DNA of 64,000 nt from Hippopus hippopus (taxonomy: Eukaryota; Mollusca; Bivalvia; Cardiida; Cardiidae). Of this stretch, positions 27,024-32,449 are shown piece by piece. The translations under genes were made by a program, and so were the position numbers. The notes below the pieces were generated by a model, which was not told the DNA's origin, did no database searches, and saw nothing but the letters and a program-made list of their open reading frames with translations. Location: the NCBI GenBank assembly GCA_946811185.2, contig OX328098.1, positions 44,455,650 to 44,519,649 on the forward strand, read 5' to 3'. The stretch's first letter is position 1. Each line of letters starts with the position of its first letter.

Positions 27024-27860
27024 AGTCCCCCAAGCTTAAGGATCGTCCAATAATCTTTTACCATACGACAAAATTTTAGACAGGTCCAAATTGAAAGCAT
27101 TTGCAGACGATATATTAAATGTGGCTCAAACGATGGAATTTGTCTTTAAAATAGTTTAACACATTGTGGGAAAGAAGAAAATGCTGGTTATCAGAATTTC
27201 CTTCTTTTCTCATAGTGTTAAAAAAAAAAGAAACTTTCCCGTAACGTTATGATTCGTTAAAACTCAGGATTGTTTGGTAAAGGGTGAAGCTTCTCGAACG
27301 TCTGCAATACTTTTGAATATATTTGAAAGTCGCCTAAAATGGATACTGTGTGCTTATTTCATATCGATAGAGGTTCGGTTAAATCACATTTACACGACTG
27401 AATTAAATACACGTACAATCACTGCTTTTCTTTCGAAAAATCTCAAATTAAAATCATCCAGGAGTAACTTTTGTTATCTATGGACAGAACCCTCATGTAT
27501 GGATATTAGAATTGTACAATCCTACGTGCAGTCTGATCTTAGACCTACACCGTCTGCTTCCAGATACCAACCGCAAATGGAAATCTACAAGTTGAAAAAA
27601 AAAAAACACTTGAAATAATTTGGTTGTTACAGAGTTTTTTAAGAGATACTCTCTACACTTGTAGACATCAGACAAAAAAAAAAACACTAGCAGATTCTGA
27701 TTATATTTGAATTTTTTTTTTGAGAAAACTATAAGATTTACCTGTGCATGGTAGTCAGTTTACTGTGAAGTTCTATCAATGGCGATGTATCCAATGTGAT
27801 GCTACCGATTCTCGTTAATCTTCGGAAACTTTCGCCAGCTCCCGAGCCGGTTCCCGCCAT
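1..27860 (-). CDS. GLS: Glutaminase (kidney type, GLS-like), partial gene, nine exons in window
   Basis: Glutaminase hydrolyses glutamine to glutamate and ammonia, usually in mitochondria. Nine exons (27742-27860, 13824-13920, 13299-13435, 12183-12312, 11453-11532, 10619-10782, 7283-7374, 1945-2003, 222-288) join in phase to about 315 codons. The order of domains matches animal glutaminases: a short N-terminal region, an EF-hand-like helical region (exons 2-4), then the serine-dependent beta-lactamase-like catalytic domain. Catalytic features seen: YIPQLA (Tyr249 in human numbering), the SLQSTVK S-x-x-K pair (Ser286/Lys289), MINAGAI (Asn335) and SERATADRN (Glu381, Asn388). The exons with Tyr414, Tyr466 and the C-terminal ankyrin repeats should lie left of position 1. 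Introns are full of MITEs, a SINE and two minisatellites. The family call is secure. The first exon is proposed from phase only. Confidence 0.92.
222..288 (-). CDS. GLS: GLS exon 9 (last in window)
   Basis: Acceptor TTATAG and donor AAG/GTAAGG frame 22 codons plus one carried base, reading [20 protein letters not shown]. This is the glutaminase SER-x-x-x-DRN signature, with the Glu and Asn that bind the substrate alpha-carboxylate. The first base completes the Val codon split with the exon ending at 1945. Confidence 0.93.
328..704. mobile_element. F1 MITE copy with SINE inserted near its right arm
   Basis: The left arm reads GAAAAAAAGCTTTCAAAAATATTG followed by the central hairpin at about 365-420. 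The right arm resumes as CTAAATTTTGTCGTTTGG and ends in TTAA at 701-704. A SINE interrupts the right arm, with imperfect copies of CTAAAATTTG on its two sides. Confidence 0.65.
512..672 (-). mobile_element. SINE fragment (head truncated), minus orientation
   Basis: Shares the body of the complete SINE at 41654-41955 (CAGTGCACCTATCCATGC, then TTACCAGTACT-like and CAACTGGCTGCTTTCCC-like blocks). The tRNA-like head is missing. It is nested in the F1 copy 328-704. Confidence 0.6.
736..962. mobile_element. F1 MITE, near full length
   Basis: Starts at TTAACTCTTCGTCAGACAA, runs through GGCAGAAAACATTG and a hairpin centred on GGTAACC, and ends TGTTTGGTAAA without a right TTAA. Slightly diverged from consensus. 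Confidence 0.75.
1060..1200. repeat. Decayed F2-type hairpin
   Basis: AGATACAGATCCAGGATCAGACCGCACA and AGTCTGATCTTGATC are two halves of the F2 core, with no clear TTAA ends. Weak relics of the same hairpin also lie at about 2150-2210 and 3055-3110. Confidence 0.45.
1945..2003 (-). CDS. GLS: GLS exon 8
   Basis: Acceptor TTTTGCAG and donor GTAAGTAC frame 59 bases reading [19 protein letters not shown] plus GT. This aligns with the linker before the SER-DRN motif in animal glutaminases. Phase 0 entry and phase 2 exit match both neighbours. Confidence 0.9.
2004..4403. other. GLS intron segment, mostly featureless
   Basis: AT-rich intron. Apart from faint F2 hairpin relics near 2150 and 3060 I see no coding exon with splice sites, no tandem repeat and no structured element here. 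Confidence 0.5.
4573..4911 (-). pseudogene. Transposase C-terminal block (DD41D mariner-like)
   Basis: Reads QQDGATPHT, then [20 protein letters not shown]. Asp of QDGA and Asp of PLDF are the second and third catalytic acids, with 41 residues between. It ends naturally at a stop before the left TIR. It is in series with 4913-5227, separated by one break. Confidence 0.88.
4913..5227 (-). pseudogene. Transposase middle block
   Basis: Contains [22 protein letters not shown] and [23 protein letters not shown], typical of the catalytic-core first half in mariner-like transposases (conserved F-S-D/E-E-x-x-F, NRQNNRVWG-type block). The expected first catalytic Asp corresponds to FSEEAH and appears to be Glu here. 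This is either a decayed residue or an alignment shift. Confidence 0.8.
5242..5649 (-). pseudogene. Transposase N-terminal block (DNA binding)
   Basis: Begins [19 protein letters not shown] about 170 bp inside the right TIR. It has two predicted helix-turn-helix segments joined by a [10 protein letters not shown] linker, and ends at a frame break at LKDSDIAS. This is the usual N-terminal layout for IS630/mariner transposases. Confidence 0.85.
5822..7282. other. GLS intron segment, no feature seen
   Basis: AT-rich intron with open frames below 80 codons that show no splice support or similarity I recognise. Only short homopolymers. Confidence 0.5.
7283..7374 (-). CDS. GLS: GLS exon 7
   Basis: Acceptor ATCAACAG and donor GATTAT/GTAAGT frame 92 bases reading [20 protein letters not shown] and on to FDY. 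NAGAI carries the catalytic-pocket Asn335. Two bases at the start complete a Gln codon begun in the exon ending at 10619. Confidence 0.95.
8080..8348. mobile_element. F3 MITE
   Basis: Left end ATTTGAGCCATGCTCTGGC. The right end AGAGAGCGGCTCAT is its inverted counterpart. The right third holds the palindromic core GTCAGCCTGCGCAGAC...GGCTGACATAGG. It sits immediately left of an F1 copy. Confidence 0.8.
8355..8522. mobile_element. F1 MITE, shortened
   Basis: TTAACTCTTTACAAGACGAC at the left. Central hairpin GGAAATGCTTGTTACTGGCATTTTCTCC. The right arm ends GGTAGTTTGGTTAGGAGTT. Parts of the longer arm are deleted. Confidence 0.75.
8561..8762. mobile_element. F1 MITE, opposite orientation
   Basis: The short arm comes first (AACTCTTTACCACACAATTCC, GAAGAAGAATGCTTTTGAAAAC), then the hairpin, then the long arm (GCGTTTGCTTTCATAGTGGACAAGTC, ending TTTGATAG). 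It covers the start of an otherwise spurious 185-codon open frame. Confidence 0.75.
9358..9962 (+). repeat. F4 element copy 1 (605 bp), inverted partner at 48433-49047
   Basis: Begins TTATCACATAAGACCTTCC and includes a perfect 22-nt palindrome at 9410-9431 (core ATACACTAGTGTAT), a TGACGTCA box near 9542, and an internal inverted repeat at about 9826-9940 built on GTGTTTATGTATTATC. The reverse complement of 48433-49047 matches throughout with scattered changes and small gaps. No coding capacity is recognised. It lies in the GLS intron between 7374 and 10619. Confidence 0.75.
10108..10588. mobile_element. F3 MITE interrupted by an F2 MITE
   Basis: Left end TATATGAGTCAAGCTCTG, GGGGGCTTAATGCATCTCC. 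The right end is split: CAGAAGCA before, and CCCCTTCACAGAGCATGGCTGAA after, the F2 insert at 10348-10560. Confidence 0.82.
10348..10560. mobile_element. F2 MITE inserted at the TTAA of an F3 element
   Basis: TTAACCCTTTGGCTGCTAAG at the left. Central palindrome GATCAGACTGCACAGAACG with its reverse at 10395-10445. The right end TTTAGCAGGATAAAGG is followed by TTAT, a mutated TTAA. It occupies exactly the CATTAAGCCC site of the F3 right arm. Confidence 0.85.
10619..10782 (-). CDS. GLS: GLS exon 6
   Basis: Acceptor GGATTTCAG and donor CAAC/GTAAGT frame 164 bases reading [20 protein letters not shown] and on to [15 protein letters not shown]. It includes the catalytic Ser and Lys of SLQSTVK and the VGQEPSG loop, both hallmarks of animal glutaminase. 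Confidence 0.95.
10955..11340. repeat. Tandem repeat, ~30-bp unit, about 12 diverged copies
   Basis: Unit close to CTGTCAAAGGTTAGAATAAG plus ATCAAAGGAG. Spacing of successive CTGTC starts is mostly 29-31 bases. Copies drift from the centre to both ends. It lies inside the GLS intron between exons 6 and 5. The apparent minus-strand frame with FDLILTFDS repeats is the repeat read in one frame. Confidence 0.85.
11453..11532 (-). CDS. GLS: GLS exon 5
   Basis: Acceptor TGCTCTTTCAG and donor AAAG/GTGTGT frame 80 bases: [20 protein letters not shown] and CTIDGQ. YIPQL carries Tyr249 (human numbering). The 3' splice site stands only about 13 bases from the edge of an F2 MITE (TTAA at 11546-11549). 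Confidence 0.94.
11546..11755. mobile_element. F2 MITE abutting a GLS 3' splice site
   Basis: TTAACCCTTAGGCTGCTAAG at the left, palindrome GATCAGACTGCACAGAACG at 11603-11640, TTTATTATCGGCTTGAAAG, ending TTTAGCAGGATAAGGGGTAA. The edge is 12-13 bases from the intron AG at 11533-11534. Confidence 0.85.
12183..12312 (-). CDS. GLS: GLS exon 4
   Basis: Acceptor AACTACAG and donor GGAAAG/GTCAGC (a weak donor) frame 130 bases reading [20 protein letters not shown] and on to KVIKDGK. This corresponds to the helical segment ending just before the catalytic domain. The donor is not consensus at +3, but phase 0 joins to exon 5 exactly. Confidence 0.92.
12338..12541. mobile_element. F2 MITE 25 bp upstream of GLS exon 4
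   Basis: CCTTTTGCTGCTGAACGTGAC at the left, core palindrome at about 12385-12435, then GCTATCGACTCGGAAATTTC and an exact right TTAA at 12538-12541. The left TTAA is mutated. Confidence 0.75.
12666..12836. repeat. Long palindrome (about 82-nt arms)
   Basis: The left arm runs from AAATAGAGGATATTTG to CACGAGTGG, the right arm from CCACGAGTG to ATATTCTATTT. The arms match at all but about five positions, with a six-base loop (GCGCAG region). It is followed to about 13130 by non-palindromic element sequence with TGACGTCA at about 12977 and another GAAAGCATGAAATAA end. It is likely the inner part of a foldback element. Confidence 0.85.
12837..13130. mobile_element. Right body of the foldback element starting at 12666
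   Basis: GC-richer than its surroundings, with CGTAATATTG, AAATGACGTCATATT and a closing GGAAAGCATGAAATAA that repeats the TTATTTCATGCTTT found at the end of the palindrome. The boundary is inferred from this repeat only. Confidence 0.45.
13299..13435 (-). CDS. GLS: GLS exon 3
   Basis: Acceptor CGTTCTAG and donor AAAGA/GTAAGT frame 137 bases reading [20 protein letters not shown] and on to [19 protein letters not shown] matches the vertebrate STGLRTSDPRL segment of the N-terminal helical domain. Confidence 0.92.
13824..13920 (-). CDS. GLS: GLS exon 2
   Basis: Acceptor CTCTTTTTAG and donor AAGAAG/GTGAAT frame 97 bases: one carried base, then [20 protein letters not shown] and [12 protein letters not shown]. 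This is the EF-hand-like tetramer region (vertebrate EDLLFYTIAEG...VHKF). Confidence 0.9.
15140..15350. mobile_element. F3 MITE, decayed
   Basis: GAGGCATGCTCGTGAAAAGAG, GGCTTAATGCATCTGC, half of the core hairpin, a poly-T run replacing the rest, then TGCATGTCAAAGGACCATTC and ATGGATCCATAATTATATGA as in other F3 copies. Confidence 0.7.
15594..16065 (+). pseudogene. Mariner DD34D transposase fragment
   Basis: [11 protein letters not shown], then [20 protein letters not shown]. The two Asp are 34 residues apart, as in DD34D mariners. A one-base shift near 15950 moves the C-terminal part (EKDF, GIEAL) out of frame. No TIRs are seen, so this is a truncated relic in GLS intron 1. Confidence 0.82.
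16420..16600 (-). mobile_element. SINE body fragment, minus orientation
   Basis: GTGTTTAACGCTGTTTTC, GCGGCGGCCAGTGCAC, TTTTACCAGTATTTCACACA, as in the SINE at 41654. The tRNA-like head is missing or lost by decay. Confidence 0.65.
16908..16990 (-). mobile_element. SINE tRNA-like head
   Basis: On the minus strand a box B-like GTTCGATTCC relic and a box A-like TAGCTTTGTCGG lie about 45 bases apart. No functional tRNA fold is supported. Confidence 0.4.
17030..18950. repeat. Degenerate AT-rich tandem array, ~26-32-bp unit
   Basis: Roughly sixty to seventy diverged copies of a unit close to GCTTTTGTAACTTGAAGATAATTAAT, some with an ATACATGTAATG insert. Spacing of successive TTTTGTAACTT-like blocks is mostly 26-32 bases, up to about 55 where the insert is present. 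It occupies GLS intron 1. Confidence 0.85.
19412..19608. mobile_element. F2 MITE, both TTAA present, core decayed
   Basis: TTAACCCTTAACCTTTTAGG at the left, GACTGTGTAGATCGTGCAGTCC where the hairpin loop has shrunk, and AAGTAGTGCTCTAAGGGTTAA at the right. Confidence 0.75.
19610..20600. other. GLS intron 1 stretch with a SINE-head relic and a pentanucleotide repeat
   Basis: GGTGGGACTCGAACCCATAACC near 19896 resembles a tRNA-derived SINE head on the minus strand. At 20304-20350 a short ACAAT/ACGAT pentanucleotide run is present. Nothing else is recognised. Confidence 0.45.
20610..20740. repeat. F2-type hairpin relic
   Basis: GATCAAGATCACACTGCATAG with AGTCTGATCTTGGATCC as its partner. The outer arms are not clear. 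Confidence 0.5.
21500..21702. mobile_element. F1 MITE, diverged
   Basis: CACCAGACGACAACGTTTTAG, GAAAGCATTTGCAGACGAC, a hairpin around ACTGGTTCCCAGTG, ending TTCCTTATGAACATTAA. It shares its last TTAA with the F2 copy that follows. Confidence 0.75.
21699..21912. mobile_element. F2 MITE, complete, TTAA on both sides
   Basis: TTAACCCTTAACCTGCTAG at the left, GATCAGACTGCACGTTCAG core, CAGTGAGTCGCGCTTAGCAG, and AAGGGTTTAA at the right. Reverse orientation to 10348. Confidence 0.85.
22028..22341. mobile_element. F3 MITE with duplicated left end
   Basis: Two successive left ends (GTGAGTCATGTTCTGTGAAA and GTGAGCCATGTACTGTGAAA), a perfect core hairpin TCGACCCATGTCAGCCTGCG and its reverse, and a right end GCACGGCTCATA. 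Confidence 0.75.
22342..23460. other. GLS intron 1, unassigned
   Basis: Only F2-type hairpin scraps near 22590-22710 (GTCTGATTTCGATATTTGC, CAGTCTGGTCTTGATC). No coding or structured feature is recognised in the rest. Confidence 0.45.
23461..23700. repeat. Unclassified interspersed repeat remnant
   Basis: Contains GCGCGAAGCAGCGTGGAGGAG and a GGGGGATCCCAGGGGGTGGGGG block, unusually GC-rich for this intron, ending in a T-rich tract. No coding sequence is found. It may be the 3' end of a retroelement. Confidence 0.3.
23886..24100. repeat. Short foldback element with inverted ATTGG boxes
   Basis: GATTTTCTAAATTTGAAAGT and its inverted partner ACGTTAAAATTTAGAAAATC flank CTTCCGATTGGCTCAACC / TAGCCAATCAGAAG. 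The outer ends GAGCCGTATCCACC and GTACGGAACC are also inverted. A second partial copy lies at 34020-34137. Confidence 0.6.
24296..25013. mobile_element. Three consecutive F1 MITEs
   Basis: Copies at about 24296-24530, 24564-24760 and 24799-25013. The first has the long arm first and the consensus hairpin GGAGAAAATACTGGTAACCA. The second and third have the short arm first. The third ends GTCGTCTGGTAAAAGTTTAA with a good TTAA. They are separated by under 40 bases. Confidence 0.78.
25305..25575 (-). mobile_element. tRNA-derived SINE with (GATT)n tail, minus orientation
   Basis: The GATTGATT tail at 25308-25345 comes first on the plus strand, then the body (TCATATCACGGCG, CATGTATGTCCTGGGTTTC), then a tRNA-like head with box B GATTGAACCCGGGACC at 25515 and the other end at TTCTACCACAAAGCCGCGC. 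Confidence 0.72.
25637..25910. mobile_element. F3 MITE
   Basis: CGCCATGCTCTGGCAAAAGG, CAACCTGCGCGGACTGTGCAGG core, right end ATATCACAGAACATGGCCCA. It follows a SINE head directly. Confidence 0.75.
26460..26575. mobile_element. F3 MITE, left half only
   Basis: TTGAACCATGCTCTGTGAAA and the core hairpin GTCAGCCTGCGCGGACTGCG. The body after the hairpin is missing. Confidence 0.65.
26670..26820. mobile_element. F1 MITE, partial
   Basis: CCTTGAAAACATTGTGGAAAT, a broken hairpin with TCAGCATTTTCTC, then CAACAATGTTTTCGGAAGCC. Confidence 0.6.
26991..27020. repeat. (CT)n microsatellite
   Basis: About 14 CT units in a row. Directly precedes an F1 copy. Confidence 0.9.
27047..27286. mobile_element. F1 MITE
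   Basis: TAATCTTTTACCATACGACAAAATTTTAG, GAAAGCATTTGCAGACG, hairpin around GCTGGTTATCAG, right arm ending TTGTTTGGTAAAGGGT. An A-run disrupts the right arm. Confidence 0.75.
27742..27860 (-). CDS. GLS: Proposed GLS first coding exon
   Basis: An ATG in good context (AATATGGCG) opens 39 codons plus AG before a consensus donor [27 protein letters not shown] and on to [12 protein letters not shown]. The two final bases join with the one-base start of exon 2 to give Ser, so the phase fits. The peptide is basic, Ser/Thr-rich and has few acidic residues, compatible with a mitochondrial presequence, though without a strong signature. No other gene with a matching next exon is seen in the 13.9-27.7 kb stretch. 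The link across a 13.8-kb intron is inference. Confidence 0.55.
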
Positions 27861-28375
27861 ATTACCAATCTTACGTAGTTAAAGCCTTTTCTAAGCCGTT
27901 TATGCCTAATATTTGCTGAGGTAAAAAGTATTTGTCTTATGTCGTTATAATAAACCATGCATTTATAACCAAGCCCGAACAAAAGATTTTCTTTCCTATA
28001 AATTCCGTGTTTTAATAAATTGAATTCCTTTTCTTAAAAGCAAAATAATTATGGCTTTCTTTTTTATTTCACCTTCAAACGCCCTTCCAAATAGGCTAAT
28101 AATGTTTCCTTTGTTGCCAAAAATATTAAAAAAATTGATTTATTTTCCTCAACAGCCAAATTATCAAAATAATTTGACAGACTCTAGTTGCTATGTTGAA
28201 GTCAATAAAGATTCTGAATCTGATTGCTTTAACAAACTGATCTTGTACTGCTAATTCCTCTTTCTTTGTACGGGTAACTGTGTCTCTTAATACATGTATG
28301 TTTAAAAACAGAGAAACTGTAAACAATTTAATCGTGAGACAAAAGAAGTTTTTTCTTCCACGTTTCAGTGGCCTT

Positions 28376-28601
28376 TGAACTCTTTATCAGATGACAAAAT
28401 TTAAGACTAGTCCAAAATGAAAGTATCTACAGACGATAAATTTAAGTGGACTCAATGAAGATTTATGTTCTGAAACAGTAGAAAACATTGTGTGAAAATG
28501 AGAAAATGCTGGTTACCAGTATTTTCTTCTTTATCTACGATGTTTTCAAAGCCCTTTTCATCAGGGTCTTTAAAACTTTAGAATGCTTAAAGAAGGGTTA
28601 A
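28376..28601. mobile_element. F1 MITE
   Basis: CTCTTTATCAGATGACAAAAT at the left, GTAGAAAACATTGTGTGAAAATGAG, hairpin around CTGGTTACCAG, right TTAA at 28598-28601. Confidence 0.8.
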
Positions 28602-28609
28602 ACCTTCAA

Positions 28610-28735
28610 CGGTTAAAGGCGATATAATTTCATTTTGCAGACGGTGTAGGTCAAGATCAGACTCCACAGAATGTACAGTTTGATCTTGGATATACGTCGT
28701 CCGCTTCTTGACCTTAACCTATAAACAAATTAAAT
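28610..28735. repeat. F2-type hairpin relic
   Basis: GACGGTGTAGGTCAAGATCAG, then AGTTTGATCTTGGATATACG. Flanking arms lost. Confidence 0.5.
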
Positions 28736-29293
28736 TTTCACTTGCAGTTGAATCGTATTTTAGACTGAAAAAATGATAAAAAACTTCTCATTCAGCAGCA
28801 AAAAGAGTCCTCCCCCCCCCCCCCTCCTTATGGGATGTGGAGTGATTACTGGGTACAGCGGAGGGTAAACACAAGTCTGGACCAATTTTGAACTCGCCAG
28901 GCCCACGGAAAAGTAAACAACAGTTTTTCCTTTCCTCTCTGACACAATCTCAAAATGTCCGAAGGAAGAGTAAATAAAGGAGGGAGACAAAGTCAAATTT
29001 TATGTGTTTTTGAGTTGTATGGAAGAAGAGTTAAAAGGAAAGTGAGAGGCACAGAAAGACAGTTGAATATAACTAGACAGATTAACAGACAGGCAGACGG
29101 ACGGATGGACGGACAGGCAGAACACAGGCTGAAACAAAGACAGACATAGGGAGAAAAATGAGGAAAGACGGTCGAGACAGAGAGATATTTCATGTGTGAT
29201 TCATTTTAAATTATTACTACAAATAATATACATTAATCAGTGAAAGAAGCGCAAGACTATAACATGTGGCATGAATATGGTGTGAGTTAATTC

Positions 29294-29800
29294 TTAACTG
29301 TTCACTCTGCCACAAAATTTTGAGCCTATCCAAATCTAAAGCATCTGTTGACAATAAAATAAAAATGTTTTAAAAATACAAAACACCGTGAGAAAATGAA
29401 AAAATGCTTTTTACTAGCATTGTCTTCTTTACCCATAATGTTTTCAAAAGGCGTTTTTCTCAGGGTCGTTCAAACTCGGGACTGTCTGGTAAAGGTTTAG
29501 CTCTTTACCAGACGACAAAATTTTAGCCTTGTCCAAATTGAAAGCATTTGCAGACGACAATTTCAATGTGGCTCAAATGGTGCAATTGTTTATTGATAGG
29601 GTAGAAAACATTGTGGGAAAAGGAGAAAATGCTGGTTACCAGCATTTTCTCCTTTTGCCACAATGTTTTCAAAAGGCTTCTTTCCAAGGGTCGTCAAAAG
29701 TCGTCATTGTGTGGGAAAGGGTTAACTCTTTACCATACCACAAAAGTTTAGCCTGCTCCAAATTCAAAGCATGCGCAAACGACAAAAAAATTGAAACTCG
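29294..29800. mobile_element. Two F1 MITEs and the start of a third, sharing TTAA sites
   Basis: 29294-29499 (diverged), 29497-29725 (close to consensus: GTAGAAAACATTGTGGG, perfect hairpin, GTGTGGGAAAGGGTTAA) and from 29722 the left arm of a third copy that runs into a SINE. The TTAA at 29722-29725 belongs to both the second and third copies. Confidence 0.82.
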
Positions 29801-29804
29801 ATTA

Positions 29805-30131
29805 ATAATATATGACAGTGGTCAGAGCACCTATCCATACTTTCCTGTAGTTTCTGTTAGCAGTAACTCGCACAATATTCTGCCATTGCAACTCGCTGCT
29901 TTCCAACAGTACTATCGTCGAAACAGCGATCAGCGGTAGTCTGGGATCCAGTCCGTTCATTTTTTTCCTTTTGTATCATTCGGACATTACTTTGTCAAAA
30001 ACAGAGGAAAGTATCCTTCCTCAATGTATATCATCAATCTTCGGAAAGAAATTGGCCGAGCAAGGAATTCGAATCAGCGTTCATCTGGTCTCAAGTCCTG
30101 CGCGCTACCAAGTGAGATACCAGGCTCAGCA
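29805..30131 (-). mobile_element. SINE, diverged, minus orientation
   Basis: AGCACCTATCCATACTTTCC, CAACTCGCTGCTTTCC, TCTTCGGAAAGAAATTGGCCG, then a tRNA-like head relic AATTCGAATCAGCG, TACCAAGTGAGATACC. It interrupts the F1 copy begun at 29722. Confidence 0.65.
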
Positions 30132-30179
30132 TCTAATTCGAAACAAGTGCTTGGTACTCACACCATTTTTTAACAATAT

Positions 30180-30377
30180 AACTACTAGATCAAATGAAAA
30201 ATTCCGGTCGATAGAGACAAAAACAAGTATTGCAATTTCATATTCCTTTTCGCCTGAAAAAATATCGTCATATCGGACAGTGTAGATCCAAGATAAGACT
30301 GCACGTTCTGTGCAGTCTTATCTTGGATCTACACTGTCCGCAAAGGCGCCTTCAGTCTCGCCTAGCAGTTAAAGTGT
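30180..30377. mobile_element. F2 MITE without TTAA ends
   Basis: Perfect core palindrome at 30280-30342 (GTGTAGATCCAAGATAAGAC and its reverse complement) with arms GCAATTTCATATTCC and TCGCCTAGCAGTTAAAG. Confidence 0.7.
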
Positions 30378-30468
30378 TCAGATAAAAAAAAAATGCAACC
30401 AGTCGTTGAAATTTTGATTACTATTTTTCTTCTTTTGGTAATTGTATTGGAAAAAAAAACAAGTAAAG

Positions 30469-30681
30469 TTAACCTTTATCCAGCTGAATAAGTAAAACAA
30501 ACTTTTCAAGCCGATAGTAAAAACCCAAATTTTGCTATTTCAAAGGTATTTCATTCGGGAAAAATATCCCCTTATCGGACAGTGTAGATCCAAGATCAGA
30601 CTGCACGTTCTGTGCAGTCTGATCTTGATCTACAATGTCTGCAAAAGGTCAGTGAGTCGCGCTTAGCAGACTAAGGGTTAA
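30469..30681. mobile_element. F2 MITE, complete
   Basis: TTAACCTTTATCCAGCTG, GACAGTGTAGATCCAAGATC core at about 30580-30640, GTGAGTCGCGCTTAGCAGAC, AAGGGTTAA. TTAA at both ends (30469-30472, 30678-30681). Confidence 0.85.
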
Positions 30682-30777
30682 GAAATCGGATAACTTGCAG
30701 TAATCATTTTGATTACTTGGTTATCACTTGACAATAGCCTTGAGTGACTTCAATGGATGGTTTTGTGTTATATTAAA

Positions 30778-30935
30778 TTAGTTTCCCCTAACAACTTTAT
30801 TATGCTCTGCTTCAATTCTACTAATTTCTTGGATTTTTGTTAGTTTGTCTATGATTCGTCCCATATCCTTTGTCAAAACTCGTAGTATTCTTTTGTTCCA
30901 CACGATGTTGCGTTTAAATATGTCCGGCATTCTCT
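30778..30935 (-). CDS. Candidate terminal exon, unassigned
   Basis: Acceptor GAGTTTTTCAG, then an open frame of 51 codons to a stop: RMPDIFKRNIVWNKRILRVL and on to IEAEHNKVVRGN. The amino-acid mix (basic, helical, no repeats) is protein-like, but I do not recognise the family and this frame does not splice in phase with the exon at 32329-32379. In the alternative frame the exon would close after REN-AGHI. Confidence 0.35.
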
Positions 30936-31224
30936 CTGAAAAACTCAAATTTTTATTACATGGTTGCCCCGGGGGTCAAGCAATCATTGTAGCATTTATT
31001 TAGAGCACGAAACTCTATACCGATGTCTCATGTACCTGCTGCACATGAACGTAGCAATTTTCAGTGGCTAAAATTATAATTTTCGTTCGTGGGAAAATAC
31101 CCACCTATGGAAACGCGTAACGTAAATTGTATTGACGTCGGTCAAGTTCAAGGCCTAACAGTGTTTATTTACCATAATAGTCTCAGTTGCCTTTTCGACT
31201 CTGATAATAGTTACATCATTATAT

Positions 31225-31566
31225 TTAACTCTTCGGCTGCTAAGCGCGATTCAAGGACCTTTTGCAGACGGTGTAGATCAAGATCAGACTGCACAGAACG
31301 TGCAGTCTCATTCTGGATCTGCATTGTCCTATAAAGAGTTATTTTTTCACCTAAAATAACTTGAAATAGCAACATTGAGGGTTTTTTTTTACTACAATAC
31401 ACTACAAGGTTTTTTATAGTAAATGTAGGCCCCCGGCCCAAATTACAGCACTACAGAAAAAAGGATATTACATGTTATACGTCCCCTAACATAACAATAG
31501 ATCCAGTTATTTGACCATCGGCTTGAAAGATTCATTTAATCTAAAGTTTAGCTGGAAAAGGGTTAA
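31225..31566. mobile_element. F2 MITE with a ~120-bp insert
   Basis: TTAACTCTTCGGCTGCTAAG, core at about 31270-31325, right end AGTTTAGCTGGAAAAGGGTTAA. Between GGTTTTTTTTTACTAC and GACCATCGGCTTGAAAG lies extra sequence not found in other F2 copies. Confidence 0.75.
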
Positions 31567-32328
31567 AAAGCCTCAAAACAAGAGTTCGTTTTGCGATTTT
31601 TTTTTTATTTTAATCTCTTTTTAAGACAATCTTTTCGTTTGCATGCAAATATAGTCCGTAAAATTAAAACATAAACAGAAATGTTCTGAAGGTGGTACGT
31701 TTGAGTCCCATTATATTTTCCTCAGTATCAACTTTCTTAAATCCCTCCCCCCCCCCCCCATTTCTTTTTTATCAGAATCTGGTTTAGTGATCTTTTGCAG
31801 CTAGGAAAGCTACTTCTTATTGTACAGTTGCTATATGACATGTTCGTAGAACTGTTTTGTGATCGATGTTAGCTGATTGGTTTCAAGTTATTGCCTCTTA
31901 ATGCGATTGGCTTTAAATTTAAACACCTGTTTCAGAGTCATAGGCGAAACAATAGCTTTTGCAGATAGTATAGATCAAGATCAAACTGCCCGTTTCGTGC
32001 AGTCCGATCTTCGATCTTTACCGTCAGCTTGTTTAGTCGAGCCTTAGACGATAATCTGAGTGTCAGTGGATTATATTTCAGCTATTTGTAGAGGTCGAGT
32101 TTATACATTTGGCGTACAAAAAAACGTTAACGGGAGCAACATAATTATGGTTAAAGGTTCACATACTGTCTTTAGTTGATTTAGGTAACCTTAAAGCAAT
32201 TGCGTCGCCATGTACTAAGACCAAGATAAGACTTGTATACACACGTGCAGACCGATCTAAAACTACACTCTTTACAAAGGGTATTAGAGATATGACATGC
32301 AGAATATGGGTAAAGTAAAGGAAACTAC

Positions 32329-32379
32329 CTGACAGAGGGCTGGTCTTGGAGGTAGGTTTTGAGGGCTGCTATAACTTCT
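32329..32379 (-). CDS. Candidate internal exon, unassigned
   Basis: Acceptor ATATTTTCAG and donor GTCAG/GTAGTT frame 51 bases reading EVIAALKTYLQDQPSV in one frame. It resembles a real coding exon but is short. Spliced to the acceptor at 30935 it would end after seven more residues. No family recognised. Confidence 0.3.
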
Positions 32380-32449
32380 CTGAAAATATAATATTAAAAG
32401 ATTATACGAGGTCGTACATCGCGTATCAGGTCAGTAAAGGGTGTTAGGA

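Noticed and set aside
29529..29939. 136-codon plus-strand frame with LKAFADD and [12 protein letters not shown]
   Set aside because: This is the F1 element read in one frame. The same peptide scraps recur in many other F1 copies (for example 38574, 39420, 52369) with frame breaks.
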